A stretch of DNA of 64,000 nt from Bacteroidia bacterium (GTDB lineage: Bacteria > Bacteroidota > Bacteroidia > B-17B0 > Aurantibacillaceae): NCBI GenBank assembly GCA_016787895.1, contig JAEUTN010000003.1, positions 1-64,000 of the forward strand. The letters run 5' to 3'. Below are positions 13,573 through 24,638 of the stretch, in pieces. Numbering within the stretch: position 1 is the stretch's first letter; each line of letters starts with the position of its first letter. A model generated the notes under the pieces. That model was not told the DNA's origin. It saw only the letters and a program-made list of their open reading frames with translations, and made no database searches. The translations under genes were made by a program, and so were the position numbers.

Positions 13573-16125
13573 TTAAGCTTTGTCTTCTTTTTTATTCTTT
13601 TTGGCTTTTGGTTTATGGGTGCTTACCATAATCAAGTCCTTTTCTTTGTTGTAATCCACCTCAATCTCATCCCCTTCGGAAAGGTTGTTTTTAATGATTT
13701 CTTCAGCCATTGGATCTTCGAGGTATTTTTGAATGGCTCTTTTTAGTGGCCTTGCACCGTAATTGGTGTCGTAACCTTTTTCAACAATGTAATCTTTGGC
13801 GGCATCGGTGATTTTAATGGTATAACCTAATCCGTTCACACGACCAAACAGGTTGCCAAGTTCAATATCAATGATTTTATGAATGTCGGCTCTGTCGAGG
13901 GAGTTAAACATCACCACATCGTCGATACGGTTCAAAAACTCTGGAGCAAAGGCTTTTTTCAAAGCGCTTTCAATTACCATTTTGGAAGCTTCGTCCTCGT
14001 TTTCTTTACGGGTTTTGGTGCCAAATCCTACTCCGGTTCCAAAATCTTTCAATTGACGGGCCCCAATGTTGCTGGTCATGATAATGATGGTGTTTTTGAA
14101 GTCAATACGACGACCTAAACTATCCGTCAACATACCATCGTCCAACACCTGTAGCAACATGTTAAACACATCGGGATGCGCTTTTTCAATTTCATCCAGC
14201 AGCACCACACTATAAGGACGTCTTCTTACTTTTTCTGTTAACTGTCCGCCTTCTTCATATCCCACGTAGCCCGGAGGCGCTCCAATGAGTCGGGTAGTAG
14301 CGAATTTTTCCATGTATTCGCTCATGTCAATACGAATCAAAGCATCGTCGTTATCAAACAAATAACGGGCGAGTACTTTTGCCAATTGAGTTTTACCAAC
14401 CCCGGTTGGTCCTAAGAATATAAAAGAACCAATGGGTTTGTTCGGATCTTTTAATCCGGCGCGGTTCCTTTGTATGGCTTTCACCACTTTGGTAAGCGCC
14501 TGATCCTGTCCGATCACTTTGCCACTCAACAGCTCGAGCATTTTAACCAGTTTTTCGCCTTCGTGCTGGTTTACACGCTGCACCGGAACGCCGCTCATCA
14601 TGCTCACTACTTCGGCTACATTCTCTTCAGTAACAATAATGCGGTTCTTTTTGGTTTCTTCTTCCCAAATCTTTTTGGCGTTTTCGAGTTCGGTCTGCAA
14701 TTGTTTTTCGGTGTCCCTTAACCTTGCGGCCTCTTCGTATTTCTGACTTCGAACCACCTGGTTCTTCAGTTCTTTGATCTCTTCAATTTTGGCTTCAATG
14801 TCAACAATGTTTTGCGGCACGTTGATGTTGGTGATATGCACACGGCTTCCGGCTTCGTCCAGGGCATCAATGGCTTTATCTGGCAAATGCCGGTCGGTAA
14901 TGTAACGAGCGGTTAGCACCACACAGGCTTTTAAAGCTTCGTCAGTATAGGTGACATTGTGATGATCTTCGTATTTGCTTTTAATGTTGCTTAAAATCTG
15001 AAGTGTTTCATCCTGAGAAGCCGGTTCGATGATCACTTTCTGGAAACGTCTTTCCAATGCCCCGTCTTTCTCGATGTACTGGCGGTATTCATCCAGTGTA
15101 GTCGCGCCAATGCATTGTATTTCACCTCTTGCCAGGGCCGGTTTAAACATGTTGCTGGCGTCCAAACTTCCGCTGGCACCACCGGCGCCAATAATGGTAT
15201 GAATTTCATCGATGAATAAAATCACATCCGGACTTTTCTCCAGTTCATTCATCACGGCTTTCATACGTTCTTCGAATTGTCCGCGGTATTTGGTACCGGC
15301 GACAAGAGAAGCCAGATCCAAGGTCACCACACGTTTGCCAAACAACACACGCGACACTTTTCGCTGAACGATGCGAAGCGCAAGGCCTTCTGCTATACTG
15401 GATTTACCAACACCGGGTTCACCAATGAGGATGGGATTGTTCTTTTTTCTGCGGGAAAGAATTTGTGAAACACGTTCAATTTCTTTTTCACGCCCCACAA
15501 CAGGGTCTAGCTTTCCATCCTCTGCCATTTTGGTGAGGTCGCGTCCGAAATTATCAAGCACCGGTGTTTTGGATTTGCTGTCGCCTTGTTTTTTGGGATT
15601 GTTTCCGGTATTGCCTACGTTGCCAAAATTGCTTTCATCTCCGTCCTCATCATCGCCTCCGGTGGTTGAGTTTTCAATTTTTCCGGGATTGTCGATAAAG
15701 GTTTCGAGTTCAGCGCGGATAGCAGTATAATCCACACCGTAACGCAATAAGGTTTTGCTTACCAGATTGTCCTGATCTTTTACGATACAAAGCAACAGGT
15801 GTTCGGTGCCGATTTGTATAGATTTAAATGTCTTAGCTTCGAGGTAAGTGAGTTTTAAAGTTTTTTCAGCCTGTTTTACCAAAGGAATATTGGCCAGGTT
15901 ATTGGATTTTCGGATACCGGGGGTCAGGTTTTGTTCAATGCCTCTGCGCAGTTCACCGGCGTCGACACCGAGATTTTTGAGCAAACGCATACCAACACCT
16001 TCCCCATCCCTGATCATGCCCAACATTAAATGTTCAATACCGATATAATCGTGCCCGAGGCGCAACGCTTCCTCTCTGCTATAAGTGATCACATCTTTTA
16101 CCCGGGGTGAGAATTTTGCTTCCAT
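13573..16125 (-). CDS. clpC: Clp protease ATPase ClpC
   Basis: An 850-residue HSP100 unfoldase that feeds proteins to ClpP. The double Clp-N domain (1-140) is followed by an acidic, Gly/Asn-rich linker (about 150-185). AAA-1 has [16 protein letters not shown] middle domain contains a UVR-type motif ([20 protein letters not shown]) that marks ClpC rather than ClpA. AAA-2 has [15 protein letters not shown]. The ClpP-docking loop is visible as GTGVGFGT. The C-terminal tail is rich in lysine. It is first in the clpC-clpS-M48 unit. Upstream, TATTTTTG on the minus strand at 16179-16172 is a possible -7 box. No CtsR operator-like tandem repeat was seen. Confidence 0.96.
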   Translation of the reverse strand: MEAKFSPRVKDVITYSREEALRLGHDYIGIEHLMLGMIRDGEGVGMRLLKNLGVDAGELRRGIEQNLTPGIRKSNNLANIPLVKQAEKTLKLTYLEAKTFKSIQIGTEHLLLCIVKDQDNLVSKTLLRYGVDYTAIRAELETFIDNPGKIENSTTGGDDEDGDESNFGNVGNTGNNPKKQGDSKSKTPVLDNFGRDLTKMAEDGKLDPVVGREKEIERVSQILSRRKKNNPILIGEPGVGKSSIAEGLALRIVQRKVSRVLFGKRVVTLDLASLVAGTKYRGQFEERMKAVMNELEKSPDVILFIDEIHTIIGAGGASGSLDASNMFKPALARGEIQCIGATTLDEYRQYIEKDGALERRFQKVIIEPASQDETLQILSNIKSKYEDHHNVTYTDEALKACVVLTARYITDRHLPDKAIDALDEAGSRVHITNINVPQNIVDIEAKIEEIKELKNQVVRSQKYEEAARLRDTEKQLQTELENAKKIWEEETKKNRIIVTEENVAEVVSMMSGVPVQRVNQHEGEKLVKMLELLSGKVIGQDQALTKVVKAIQRNRAGLKDPNKPIGSFIFLGPTGVGKTQLAKVLARYLFDNDDALIRIDMSEYMEKFATTRLIGAPPGYVGYEEGGQLTEKVRRRPYSVVLLDEIEKAHPDVFNMLLQVLDDGMLTDSLGRRIDFKNTIIIMTSNIGARQLKDFGTGVGFGTKTRKENEDEASKMVIESALKKAFAPEFLNRIDDVVMFNSLDRADIHKIIDIELGNLFGRVNGLGYTIKITDAAKDYIVEKGYDTNYGARPLKRAIQKYLEDPMAEEIIKNNLSEGDEIEVDYNKEKDLIMVSTHKPKAKKNKKEDKA

Positions 16126-16393
16126 AAAATTGAGTCTTTCAGAGGTTAAGTTACAGATTTAATGCCAAAACCAAAAATAAATCATAATGGCCCTTTTGTC
16201 AGAATGTGCCTGTTCATTTTTTAACAAAAATTTTGTTGATAAGTTTTGCTTCAAGTTCAGGTTTAATGGGTACTTTCATGGGTTCGTAGTTTTTTTTGAA
16301 GCGCTTAAAAACCGCCCTAAATCAAGGAGGAAACTACTGACAAAACAACCGAATTAAGCATAAAAACAGAATAGACCTACATTAAAAAACAGT

Positions 16394-18940
16394 ATGGCAG
16401 AGAACGAGAAGATTACCCCCATTAACATTGAAGATGAAATGAAAACGGCCTACATCGATTATTCGATGTCGGTGATTGTGTCGAGGGCCTTGCCCGATGT
16501 GAGAGACGGATTAAAGCCGGTGCACCGCAGGGTGTTATACGGTATGCTGGACCTTGGCGTGTTGCACAACCGTCCGTATAAAAAATCAGCCCGTATCGTA
16601 GGGGAGGTATTGGGTAAGTACCACCCGCATGGTGATGCCTCCGTATACGATACTATGGTGAGGATGGCTCAGGACTGGAGTCTGCGTTACATGCTGGTTG
16701 ACGGGCAGGGTAACTTTGGTTCGGTGGATGGAGATCCTCCTGCAGCCATGCGTTACACCGAAGTGCGTTTCAGAAAAATTGCCGAAGAAATGCTGGCGGA
16801 TATTGAAAAAGATACAGTTGATTTCCGTCCCAATTTCGACGACTCTTTAACTGAACCTTCTGTATTACCGACCCGCATCCCTAACTTATTAATGAACGGC
16901 GCTTCGGGCATTGCTGTGGGTATGGCCACCAACATGGCACCGCACAACCTGCGCGAGTGTATTGATGCCATTGTGGCTTATATTGACAACCGTGAGATTG
17001 ATGTGGCCGGGTTGATGCAACACATTAAAGCCCCTGATTTTCCAACCGGAGGAACCATTTACGGTTATGAAGGTGTGAAAGAAGCCTTCCACACCGGGCG
17101 GGGACGCGTGGTGCTGAGAGGCAAAGCCAACATTGAAACGGTTGGTGACCGTGAGCGCATTGTTGTGACTGAAATCCCTTACCAGATCAACAAGGCCGAA
17201 ATGATTAAACGCCAATGGGAGCTTTGCAACGAAAAGAAAATTGAAGGTATCACAGAAATCCGCGATGAGAGTAACCGTGAGGGTATGCGTGTGGTGTACG
17301 AACTCAGAAGAGATGCCATTTCCAATGTTGTATTAAACAATTTGTACAAATACTCCGCTTTACAAACTTCATTTTCAATCAATAACGTAGTGTTGGTGAA
17401 AGGGCGTCCGCAAACGCTTAACCTCAAGGACATGATCCACCATTTTGTGGAGCACCGTCACGATGTGGTAGTTCGCCGTACCAAGTTTGAATTGGCACAG
17501 GCTGAAAAACGCGCACACATTCTCGAAGGCTTATTAATTGCTATCGATAATCTGGATGAAGTGATTCGCATCATCCGCGAAAGTGAGAGTCCGGATGTGG
17601 CCCGCGATGAATTGATGGGCAAGTTCACGCTTTCTGAAATTCAAGCCAGGGCGATTCTCGATATGCGTTTGAGAACCCTTACCGGACTTGAACGTGATAA
17701 GATTAAAGCGGAATACGAAGAATTGATGAAAACCATCAACCATTTAAAAGAAGTATTAAGCAACGAGGTGCTTCGTTACAAAATTATCCGTGATGAATTG
17801 GTGGATGTGCGCGAGCGGTATGGCGATGAACGCAGAACCGATATTGTGTACGCCGGTGATGACTTGAGAATGGAAGACATTATTGCCGATGAATCGGTGG
17901 TGATTACCATTTCTCACATGGGTTACATGAAACGCACCAACCTGGCAGAGTACCGCGCTCAAAACAGGGGAGGAAAAGGAAGTAAGGGCACTGCTACCCG
18001 CGATGAGGATTTTGTGGAACACATGTTTATTGCCTCTACCCACAACTACATATTGTTGTTTACTGAAAAAGGACAGGTGTATTGGATTCGTGCTTACGAA
18101 GTGCCTGAAGGTAACAAAACCAGCAAGGGCCGTGCGATTCAGAATTTGATCAGCATTGCCCCGGATGATAAGGTGAAGGCATTCATTAATATTACCGACC
18201 TGAATGATGAAGAATACATCAAAAACAACTACATCATTTTGTGTACAAAAGATGGCATTATCAAAAAAACCTCGGTAGAAGCTTATTCCCGTCCGCGCGC
18301 CAGTGGCATCAACGCCATCAGCATTCGCGAAGGGGATGTGTTGTTAGAGGCCGCTTTAACCGATGGCAGCAACGAAATTATGCTGGCCACGCGTTTAGGC
18401 AAGGTGTGCCGTTTCAACGAAACCAAAGTACGTCCAATGGGTCGTAACGCCAGTGGAGTAATTGGTATTGATCTGGATGATGAGGAAGGCAGCAATAACG
18501 AAGTGGTGGGTATGATTTGCATTGCCGACAAAGCTTCGAATGTGTTGGTGGTTTCAGAAAAAGGCTATGGCAAACGTTCAGAACTTGAGGAATACAGGGT
18601 CACCAACCGCGGTGGCAAAGGGGTTAAAACCATTAATGTAACCGATAAAACCGGTCACCTGGTAGCCATTAAAGCCGTTACCGATGAAAACGATTTGATG
18701 ATCATCACTAAAAATGGGATTACCATTCGTATGAACGTGTCTGACCTCAGAGTAATGGGCAGGGCCACACAAGGGGTTCGTCTTATCAACATTCAGGATA
18801 ACGACGACATTGCGGCTGTAACCAAGGTGGATCATGAAGATGAGGAGGAAGTGAGCAATGGTGAAAACGGAGGAGAAACGCCTTCGGAGAATGGAGAGAG
18901 CAGTGAAACCACTACTACACCAACGGAGGATAATCCATAA
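16394..18940 (+). CDS. gyrA: DNA gyrase subunit A
   Basis: An 848-residue type II topoisomerase subunit that breaks and rejoins DNA during negative supercoiling with GyrB. The winged-helix/tower region carries the catalytic tyrosine Y121 in [10 protein letters not shown]. The coiled-coil gate is near 370-470, and the C-terminal six-bladed DNA-wrapping domain holds the GyrA box QNRGGKG (about 525-531), which separates it from ParC. The last 35 residues are an acidic, Ser/Thr/Gly-rich tail of low complexity. In the quinolone region the residue aligned to E. coli Ser83 is Ala82. It is monocistronic or leads the M16 gene 51 nt downstream. Confidence 0.97.
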   Translation: MAENEKITPINIEDEMKTAYIDYSMSVIVSRALPDVRDGLKPVHRRVLYGMLDLGVLHNRPYKKSARIVGEVLGKYHPHGDASVYDTMVRMAQDWSLRYMLVDGQGNFGSVDGDPPAAMRYTEVRFRKIAEEMLADIEKDTVDFRPNFDDSLTEPSVLPTRIPNLLMNGASGIAVGMATNMAPHNLRECIDAIVAYIDNREIDVAGLMQHIKAPDFPTGGTIYGYEGVKEAFHTGRGRVVLRGKANIETVGDRERIVVTEIPYQINKAEMIKRQWELCNEKKIEGITEIRDESNREGMRVVYELRRDAISNVVLNNLYKYSALQTSFSINNVVLVKGRPQTLNLKDMIHHFVEHRHDVVVRRTKFELAQAEKRAHILEGLLIAIDNLDEVIRIIRESESPDVARDELMGKFTLSEIQARAILDMRLRTLTGLERDKIKAEYEELMKTINHLKEVLSNEVLRYKIIRDELVDVRERYGDERRTDIVYAGDDLRMEDIIADESVVITISHMGYMKRTNLAEYRAQNRGGKGSKGTATRDEDFVEHMFIASTHNYILLFTEKGQVYWIRAYEVPEGNKTSKGRAIQNLISIAPDDKVKAFINITDLNDEEYIKNNYIILCTKDGIIKKTSVEAYSRPRASGINAISIREGDVLLEAALTDGSNEIMLATRLGKVCRFNETKVRPMGRNASGVIGIDLDDEEGSNNEVVGMICIADKASNVLVVSEKGYGKRSELEEYRVTNRGGKGVKTINVTDKTGHLVAIKAVTDENDLMIITKNGITIRMNVSDLRVMGRATQGVRLINIQDNDDIAAVTKVDHEDEEEVSNGENGGETPSENGESSETTTTPTEDNP

Positions 18941-18946
18941 TAACGG

Positions 18947-18978
18947 TTGACCTGCTTAGAGATAAACGATTAATTTTA
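18947..18978 (+). promoter_or_regulatory. Candidate promoter for the M16 peptidase gene
   Basis: TTG (18947-18949), a 21-nt gap and TAATTTTA (18971-18978), one mismatch from TAnnTTTG. It lies 13 nt before the start codon, directly after gyrA. The match is moderate. Confidence 0.4.
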
Positions 18979-18991
18979 CAAAAAAAACAAG

Positions 18992-21868
18992 ATGAAAAAA
19001 CTACTCCTCAGCGCTTTAAGCTTAATGCTTGGTTTAGGCGCCTACGCTCAAGCCACCTTGATCGAAAAAGTGCAAGCCCAGGCCGATAAGGTGGTGATTC
19101 CATACGAAAGATGGAAATTACCCAATGGCTTAACCATACTCCTGCATGAGGACCATTCCGATCCTATTGTTAACGTAATGGTGACTTATAAAGTAGGTTC
19201 GAACCGCGAAAGTTTGGGAAAATCGGGCTTTGCTCATTTTTTTGAACACATGATGTTCCAGGGTTCCAAGCACGTGGGGGATGAGGAGCATTTTAAAATG
19301 GTATCGGCTGCCGGTGGAAACATGAACGGTTTTACGGAACGCGACAGGACCGTGTATTTTGAAACCCTGCCTTCCAATTATCTGGAAATGGGTTTGTGGC
19401 TGGAAGCGGATCGTATGGGATTTTTACTGGATTCCTTAACCACCAAAAAATTCGAAAACCAGCGCGATGCCGTAAAAAATGAAAAGTCGCAAAACGTAGA
19501 AAATCAACCTTACGCTATGGCTTACGTTGAGGAAATCAACAAGGCACTTTATCCGGCAGGTCACCCTTACAGCTGGCCGGTGATAGGGTATGTGGACGAT
19601 CTGAACCGCGCGAATCTGGAAGACGTGAAAAATTTCTTCCTGCGCTGGTATGGTCCAAACAACGCCATATTAACCATTTCAGGAGATTTTAAACCTGAAG
19701 ATGCCTTAAAGATGATTGAAAAATATTTTGGAGACATTAAACCATGTCCTGAAGTAAAAAAATTAAGAACCCCACCGGTAATCATCCCTAGCGATAAGTA
19801 CACGGCTTACAACGATAAAACCTATTTTCCTCTGAACCTACGGGTGTATCCTACTGTTCCGCAATACCACAGAGATGAAGCAGCCCTTGACCTCCTGGGA
19901 TTGATGATGGGAAACGGTAACAATTCTGTTTTTTATAAAAACTTTGTAAAAACCAAGGAAGCTGTGCAGGCCAATGCCTACCACAATTCCGATGAGTTAA
20001 GCGGGGAGTTTACCATTCAGGTTTTTGCTTATCCACCTGACATCGCAAGTCCTTCAGAAGCATACGCGGCTTACGAAAAAATGTTGACCGACGTTGACAC
20101 CAAAGTAAAGGCCTCTATTGATGAATTTGCCGGCAGCGGAATAACCGACGAGGCTTTGTTAAGAGCCAAAAGCCAGGTAGAATCCTATGCTTTGGGTGAA
20201 TTGACTACTGTATTTGCAAAAGGCGCTGCCGTATCTGAATGGGAGCGTTTGCTTGGAAAATCGTCGAGCGTGTCTGAGGAAATTGAGCGTTACAACCGTG
20301 TGACCAAAGAAGACATTACCCGTGTGTTTAATAAATACATCAAAGGCACAGGAGCAGCTGTACTCAATACTTATCCTATTACAAATCCTAAGGATTCTGT
20401 GAAGAGTGTGAATCCTTATGCCGGAGCAACATTTCCTGCCAATCCTGAGTACGCCAATTTAAAATATACTCCCAATGCCGATAAATTCGACCGATCAGCC
20501 CGTCCGAAACCGGGTGAAGCCAAACAGGTGCAGGTTCCTGAATATTATTCTACGGCACTGCCAAATGGTTTAAAGATGCTGGGTACCCGTTACAACGAAG
20601 CCCCAATTGTTACTTTGGTACTTGAAATGGAAGGTGGAAGCCTGGTACTTGGTCCTGATAAACTTAAAAAACTGGGTGTAGCCGAACTTACCGCTTACAT
20701 GATGAATGAAGGCACTAAAAACTACAGCACTGAACAAATTTCTGCTGAACTCGAAAAGCTGGGAAGTTCCATTGATTTCAGCGCCTCTAAAACCTCCACC
20801 AGCATACGGGTGCAATGTTTACGTAAAAACCTTGACGCTACACTTAAACTTCTTGAAGAAAAACTGCTTAACCCCGGCTTTAAAGAGGAAGACTTTAAGC
20901 TCGCTAAAAAACAATACAAGGGAAGCATTAAGGACGAAGAGACCAGTGCCAACACCATGGCCAATAAACTCTTCAATTTCTCCATTTATGGCAATTCGGT
21001 TTTAGGATTGGAGCCTTCCATGAAATCGGTTGACAATATTGAATTGAGCGATATTAAAGAGTACTACAACAATTATTATTCTCCTTCAGTGTGCAACGTG
21101 GTAGTGGTAGGAGATGTTTCAGAAGCGGAACTGCTGGCAAAAGTGGAATTTCTGAAGAAATGGCCTGCCAAGGAAGTTAAACTTCAACCTATTCCTGAAC
21201 CACTTCCGGTTACAGAACCTAAGTTTTTTATTTACAATAAATCCTTTGCACCATCGTCCGTTATACAAATGGGCTATGCATCCATTAAATTCGACGCAAC
21301 AGGAGATTATTACAAAAACCGCATCGCTAATTTTGTGTTTGGCGGCAACTTCAACAGCCGTTTGAACCTTAACCTTCGTGAAGACAAGGGCTATACCTAT
21401 GGCATCCGTTCTTCCTTTTATGGGGATAAATACAGCGGTAGTTTTGAAATCAGCTCTTCAGTGAAACGCAAAGCTACAGCGGCTTCCCTTTATGAGATCA
21501 TGAAGGAGTTCAAACGTTACGAAACAGAAGGAATTAACGATGCCGAACTGGCTTTTACCAAAAACTCCCTGTTAAACCAGGAAGCCTTAAGGTACGAATC
21601 TCCTTTTCAGAAAGCCGGATTCCTGAGCACTATTGTAAGATATAACCTCGAAAAAAACTACACCGCTCAACAAAATGAAATCCTGAAAAACATTACCAAG
21701 GATGAAGTGAACCAGCAGGTGAAAAAATATTTCGACTCCAATAAAATTACCACTCTGGTGGTAGGCGATAAGTTTATGATTGACGCGCAGCTTGAAAAAG
21801 CAGCCAAGGATGAGAAAACCAAGGATGTATTAAATAAGGTTAAATTGAAAAAGATCGCTCTGGACTAA
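18992..21868 (+). CDS. M16-family (pitrilysin-type) zinc peptidase
   Basis: A 958-residue secreted or periplasmic peptidase with two tandem M16 repeats. An N-terminal signal peptide (MKKLLLSALSLMLGLGAYAQA) is followed by the active repeat with the inverted zinc motif HFFEH (82-86), where E85 is catalytic. The downstream acidic block NEKSQNVENQPY supplies the third ligand. The second half (about 510-950) is the inactive partner, with the RLNLNLREDKGYTYG motif that positions peptides. It follows gyrA on the same strand and ends before a strong terminator. Single-chain architecture suits degradation of short peptides in the periplasm. Confidence 0.93.
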   Translation: MKKLLLSALSLMLGLGAYAQATLIEKVQAQADKVVIPYERWKLPNGLTILLHEDHSDPIVNVMVTYKVGSNRESLGKSGFAHFFEHMMFQGSKHVGDEEHFKMVSAAGGNMNGFTERDRTVYFETLPSNYLEMGLWLEADRMGFLLDSLTTKKFENQRDAVKNEKSQNVENQPYAMAYVEEINKALYPAGHPYSWPVIGYVDDLNRANLEDVKNFFLRWYGPNNAILTISGDFKPEDALKMIEKYFGDIKPCPEVKKLRTPPVIIPSDKYTAYNDKTYFPLNLRVYPTVPQYHRDEAALDLLGLMMGNGNNSVFYKNFVKTKEAVQANAYHNSDELSGEFTIQVFAYPPDIASPSEAYAAYEKMLTDVDTKVKASIDEFAGSGITDEALLRAKSQVESYALGELTTVFAKGAAVSEWERLLGKSSSVSEEIERYNRVTKEDITRVFNKYIKGTGAAVLNTYPITNPKDSVKSVNPYAGATFPANPEYANLKYTPNADKFDRSARPKPGEAKQVQVPEYYSTALPNGLKMLGTRYNEAPIVTLVLEMEGGSLVLGPDKLKKLGVAELTAYMMNEGTKNYSTEQISAELEKLGSSIDFSASKTSTSIRVQCLRKNLDATLKLLEEKLLNPGFKEEDFKLAKKQYKGSIKDEETSANTMANKLFNFSIYGNSVLGLEPSMKSVDNIELSDIKEYYNNYYSPSVCNVVVVGDVSEAELLAKVEFLKKWPAKEVKLQPIPEPLPVTEPKFFIYNKSFAPSSVIQMGYASIKFDATGDYYKNRIANFVFGGNFNSRLNLNLREDKGYTYGIRSSFYGDKYSGSFEISSSVKRKATAASLYEIMKEFKRYETEGINDAELAFTKNSLLNQEALRYESPFQKAGFLSTIVRYNLEKNYTAQQNEILKNITKDEVNQQVKKYFDSNKITTLVVGDKFMIDAQLEKAAKDEKTKDVLNKVKLKKIALD

Positions 21869-21926
21869 AACCTTTATTCTCATCTTTGTAAGAGAAGATG
21901 AGTCGCTATTAATTCTAAATACTTTT

Positions 21927-21959
21927 AAACCACTAAGACCTGTTCTTAGTGGTTTTTTT
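21927..21959 (+). terminator. Rho-independent terminator after the M16 gene
   Basis: A perfect 12-bp stem AAACCACTAAGA (21927-21938) / TCTTAGTGGTTT (21944-21955) with loop CCTGT and a run of seven T. It lies 58 nt after the M16 stop codon. Confidence 0.9.
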
Positions 21960-21985
21960 ATATTCGTAACATCAAAAAATCAACT

Positions 21986-23158
21986 ATGAAAAAAGTAAGC
22001 CTTCTGATCCTTTTAAGCATTTCTTTGGGTGCATTCGCCCAGAATTTTCAGGTTCAGAACATGATCAATTACCTCCGTAACAAAGAATATGACAAAGCGA
22101 AAGCGGCAGCGGATGCCGCGGCTGTTCACGAATCAACCATGAAAAGTTCAAAAATGTGGATGAACCGGGGAATGGTATACAAGGCCATTTTTTCCGACAC
22201 TTCCGCAAAAGTGCGCGCCGTGGATAATGAAGCCGAAGAAAAAGCGGCCGATGCTTACATCAATTGCCTGCGCTATGATAAAGAAAATATTTACAAGGAA
22301 GAAGACAACGTTAAAGCAGGTTTGGTAGCCTCCTGCGGGGCCCTTAAAAACAAATGCCAGAATTTTTATAAACCCAACAAAAACTGGGATGCGGCCCTCA
22401 ATGGATACACCATTTTGGAAGGCGCTTTGCCATACGATTACACACAGGGCTTAAAGCGTAAAAACATCACCAAGGAGTACCTTCTTTTTGATAAGTACGA
22501 TGTGTATTACCGTTCGGGCAACCAGGCCAAAGCACGGGAATTTGCCGATATCCTGATCGGTATGAATTACCGCGAACCCAGGATTTACGTGGACATGATG
22601 AACATGGCGCTTCAAAACAAAGACACCGCAACTGCCCTGGCGTATATTGAAAAAGGGAAGGTGATGTTTGAGGACAACATGACACTCATCGGCACTGAAA
22701 TAGATATTTATATTGCTCAGAAAAAAACCGATGTTCTGATTGCAAAACTCAACGCAGCCATTGAAATCTCTCCCGATAATGAGAATCTTCACGCTGTATT
22801 GGGACAGCTGTATTATAAAACCGGAAAAACCGCTGAAGCGGAAAAGGAATTCTTAAAAGCCCTGGAATTAAAACCTGAATTTGAAGCCATCAATTACAAT
22901 TTGGGTGCTTTGTATTTTAATCAGGCGGCTGAGTATAACAAAAAACTCAACGACTTGCCTCCTAACCAAACCAGCAAAGCCAAGGAATACGAAGAAAAGG
23001 TAAAAGAGTATTTTAACAAAGCCATCCCTTATCTCGAAAAGGCCTATGATGCCAACCAGAATGAGAAGGCGTATTCGCAGCGTCTTTACCAGGCTTATAT
23101 GCGATTGGGTGAAGTTGAAAAAGCTAAAAAGTATAAACCAACACCAAGCAAACAATAA
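21986..23158 (+). CDS. Secreted/periplasmic TPR-repeat protein
   Basis: A 390-residue protein with a signal peptide (MKKVSLLILLSISLGAFAQN). At least four tetratricopeptide-type helical hairpins lie between about 165 and 380, the clearest being NLHAVLGQLYYKTGKTAEAEKEFLKALELKP. TPR arrays mediate protein-protein contacts. No catalytic domain is visible. It forms a pair with the next gene, which starts 6 nt after its stop and shares the same signal, repeat pattern and C-terminal Y-KAIPYLE-A motif, so they are likely paralogs. The partner and process cannot be named. Confidence 0.85.
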   Translation: MKKVSLLILLSISLGAFAQNFQVQNMINYLRNKEYDKAKAAADAAAVHESTMKSSKMWMNRGMVYKAIFSDTSAKVRAVDNEAEEKAADAYINCLRYDKENIYKEEDNVKAGLVASCGALKNKCQNFYKPNKNWDAALNGYTILEGALPYDYTQGLKRKNITKEYLLFDKYDVYYRSGNQAKAREFADILIGMNYREPRIYVDMMNMALQNKDTATALAYIEKGKVMFEDNMTLIGTEIDIYIAQKKTDVLIAKLNAAIEISPDNENLHAVLGQLYYKTGKTAEAEKEFLKALELKPEFEAINYNLGALYFNQAAEYNKKLNDLPPNQTSKAKEYEEKVKEYFNKAIPYLEKAYDANQNEKAYSQRLYQAYMRLGEVEKAKKYKPTPSKQ

Positions 23159-23164
23159 TTGCTC

Positions 23165-24529
23165 ATGAAAAACTTACGTTTTGCCCTTTTGTTTTTGGGT
23201 TTGAGTACCGCCCTGATGGCTCAGAAAAGTCAGGTACAATCGGCCTGGAGAGCTCTCAGCGATTATGAGGAATTGAGAAAGGAAAATCCCCAGAACCCGG
23301 AGATAAAATACCTTAACAAAGCCAAGGAAGCCATTGATAAAGCCCTGTTAAGCGAGGAAACAAAAAACCAAACCAAAACCCACGCTTACAAACTTCGTAT
23401 TTCCTACGCCATCTACCAATATAACCTGAATGAGGAAATCAAAAGACAGGAAGCGGCCGGTGTGCAGGATAAGCTGAAACGTTACAATCTGGCCTATGGC
23501 AAAACCAGCATAGTAGAATTCAACGAAGCCAATGCGGAACTAGGAATCATAAAAGACCTGGACCCTAAATTCATTGAAAAGATTCAGGTGTCTCTGGCTA
23601 AAAATGATGCCGCCAGTTTGGATGATGAGGAATTAAAGTTCGCCCTGGCTGTTCAGGAAATGAAACAGGAAGCTCCGAACATTGCCATTGGTAAATACGA
23701 AACCAAGGAATACGATCTTTCGGCAGAGTTTTTTTACCGGGCGGCTTTTATGAATTCGGTCTTGTATAAAGAACTGGATACAGCCAATTTTTACAATGCC
23801 TGTGTGGCGGCTTCCAAATCGGGCAATGCCGACAAGGTAATCGAGTACAATAAAAAAATGCTGGATGCGAAGCTCGACATGCCTTACAATTACAACTCAA
23901 TAGCCAAAGCCCAGTTGTCGAAAGGAGACACAGCACAGGCCCTTCAGATTCTTAAAAAAGGCAGGACGGTTTTTCCATCCGACGGAGAATTGCTTTCCGC
24001 TGAAACCGATATTTTTCTTGCCACCAACCGTCAGGAAGAAGCGCTTGCGAATTTAAAACTGGCGTTTGAGAGAGACCCTTCCAACGGCCTCTATTGTTTT
24101 ATGATTGGTACAGCCTATGATAACCTTGCTAACCCTAAAGATAAAAGTACAGGTAAAGACCTGGCAAAACCCGCCAATTTTGAGGACCTGTTTAAAAACG
24201 CTGAAACCTATTACCTTCAATCGATTGAGTTGAACGCGAAGGACAAGGAGTTTTTGTTCAATTCTAAGTTCAATCTTGGAGCTTTGTATAACAATTACGC
24301 CATTTATCTGGAGAACAAAAACATTGATAAGATTACGGATATGGCGAGATTGCAAAAGGAAAATTCGGAAAAGAGTCGTGTTTACTATAACAAAGCCATT
24401 CCTTACCTGGAGCAAGCGCTGAATTTGAAACCTGAGGACAAAGACACAATGAAGGCCCTGCGTCAGTTGTATTACAAAACCGACAATACAAAAATGGCCA
24501 AGGAAATGGACGATAGATTAAAAAAATAA
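23165..24529 (+). CDS. Secreted/periplasmic TPR-repeat protein (paralog)
   Basis: A 454-residue TPR protein with signal peptide MKNLRFALLFLGLSTALMAQ. Helical repeats cover most of the chain (for example EEALANLKLAFERDPSNGLYCFMIGTAYDNL). The C-terminal block YYNKAIPYLEQALNLKP-x-L-RQLYYK parallels the end of the preceding protein. The start is taken as the ATG at 23165, two codons inside a frame that could also open with TTG at 23159. It lies 6 nt after its paralog and is followed by a terminator, so the two form a bicistronic unit. No enzyme domain is present. Confidence 0.85.
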   Translation: MKNLRFALLFLGLSTALMAQKSQVQSAWRALSDYEELRKENPQNPEIKYLNKAKEAIDKALLSEETKNQTKTHAYKLRISYAIYQYNLNEEIKRQEAAGVQDKLKRYNLAYGKTSIVEFNEANAELGIIKDLDPKFIEKIQVSLAKNDAASLDDEELKFALAVQEMKQEAPNIAIGKYETKEYDLSAEFFYRAAFMNSVLYKELDTANFYNACVAASKSGNADKVIEYNKKMLDAKLDMPYNYNSIAKAQLSKGDTAQALQILKKGRTVFPSDGELLSAETDIFLATNRQEEALANLKLAFERDPSNGLYCFMIGTAYDNLANPKDKSTGKDLAKPANFEDLFKNAETYYLQSIELNAKDKEFLFNSKFNLGALYNNYAIYLENKNIDKITDMARLQKENSEKSRVYYNKAIPYLEQALNLKPEDKDTMKALRQLYYKTDNTKMAKEMDDRLKK

Positions 24530-24548
24530 ATCACGGAAAATGAATATG

Positions 24549-24580
24549 AAAAGGAAGGGAATCACCCTTCCTTTTTTTTT
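24549..24580 (+). terminator. Rho-independent terminator after the TPR pair
   Basis: Stem AAAAGGAAGGG (24549-24559) / CCCTTCCTTTT (24565-24575) with loop AATCA and nine consecutive T, 20 nt after the stop codon. Confidence 0.9.
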
Positions 24581-24638
24581 AACTCAAGGAATGCAGATCG
24601 TTCGCCGAATACTTGGCCTTCTAATGCATTAGTTGGGT

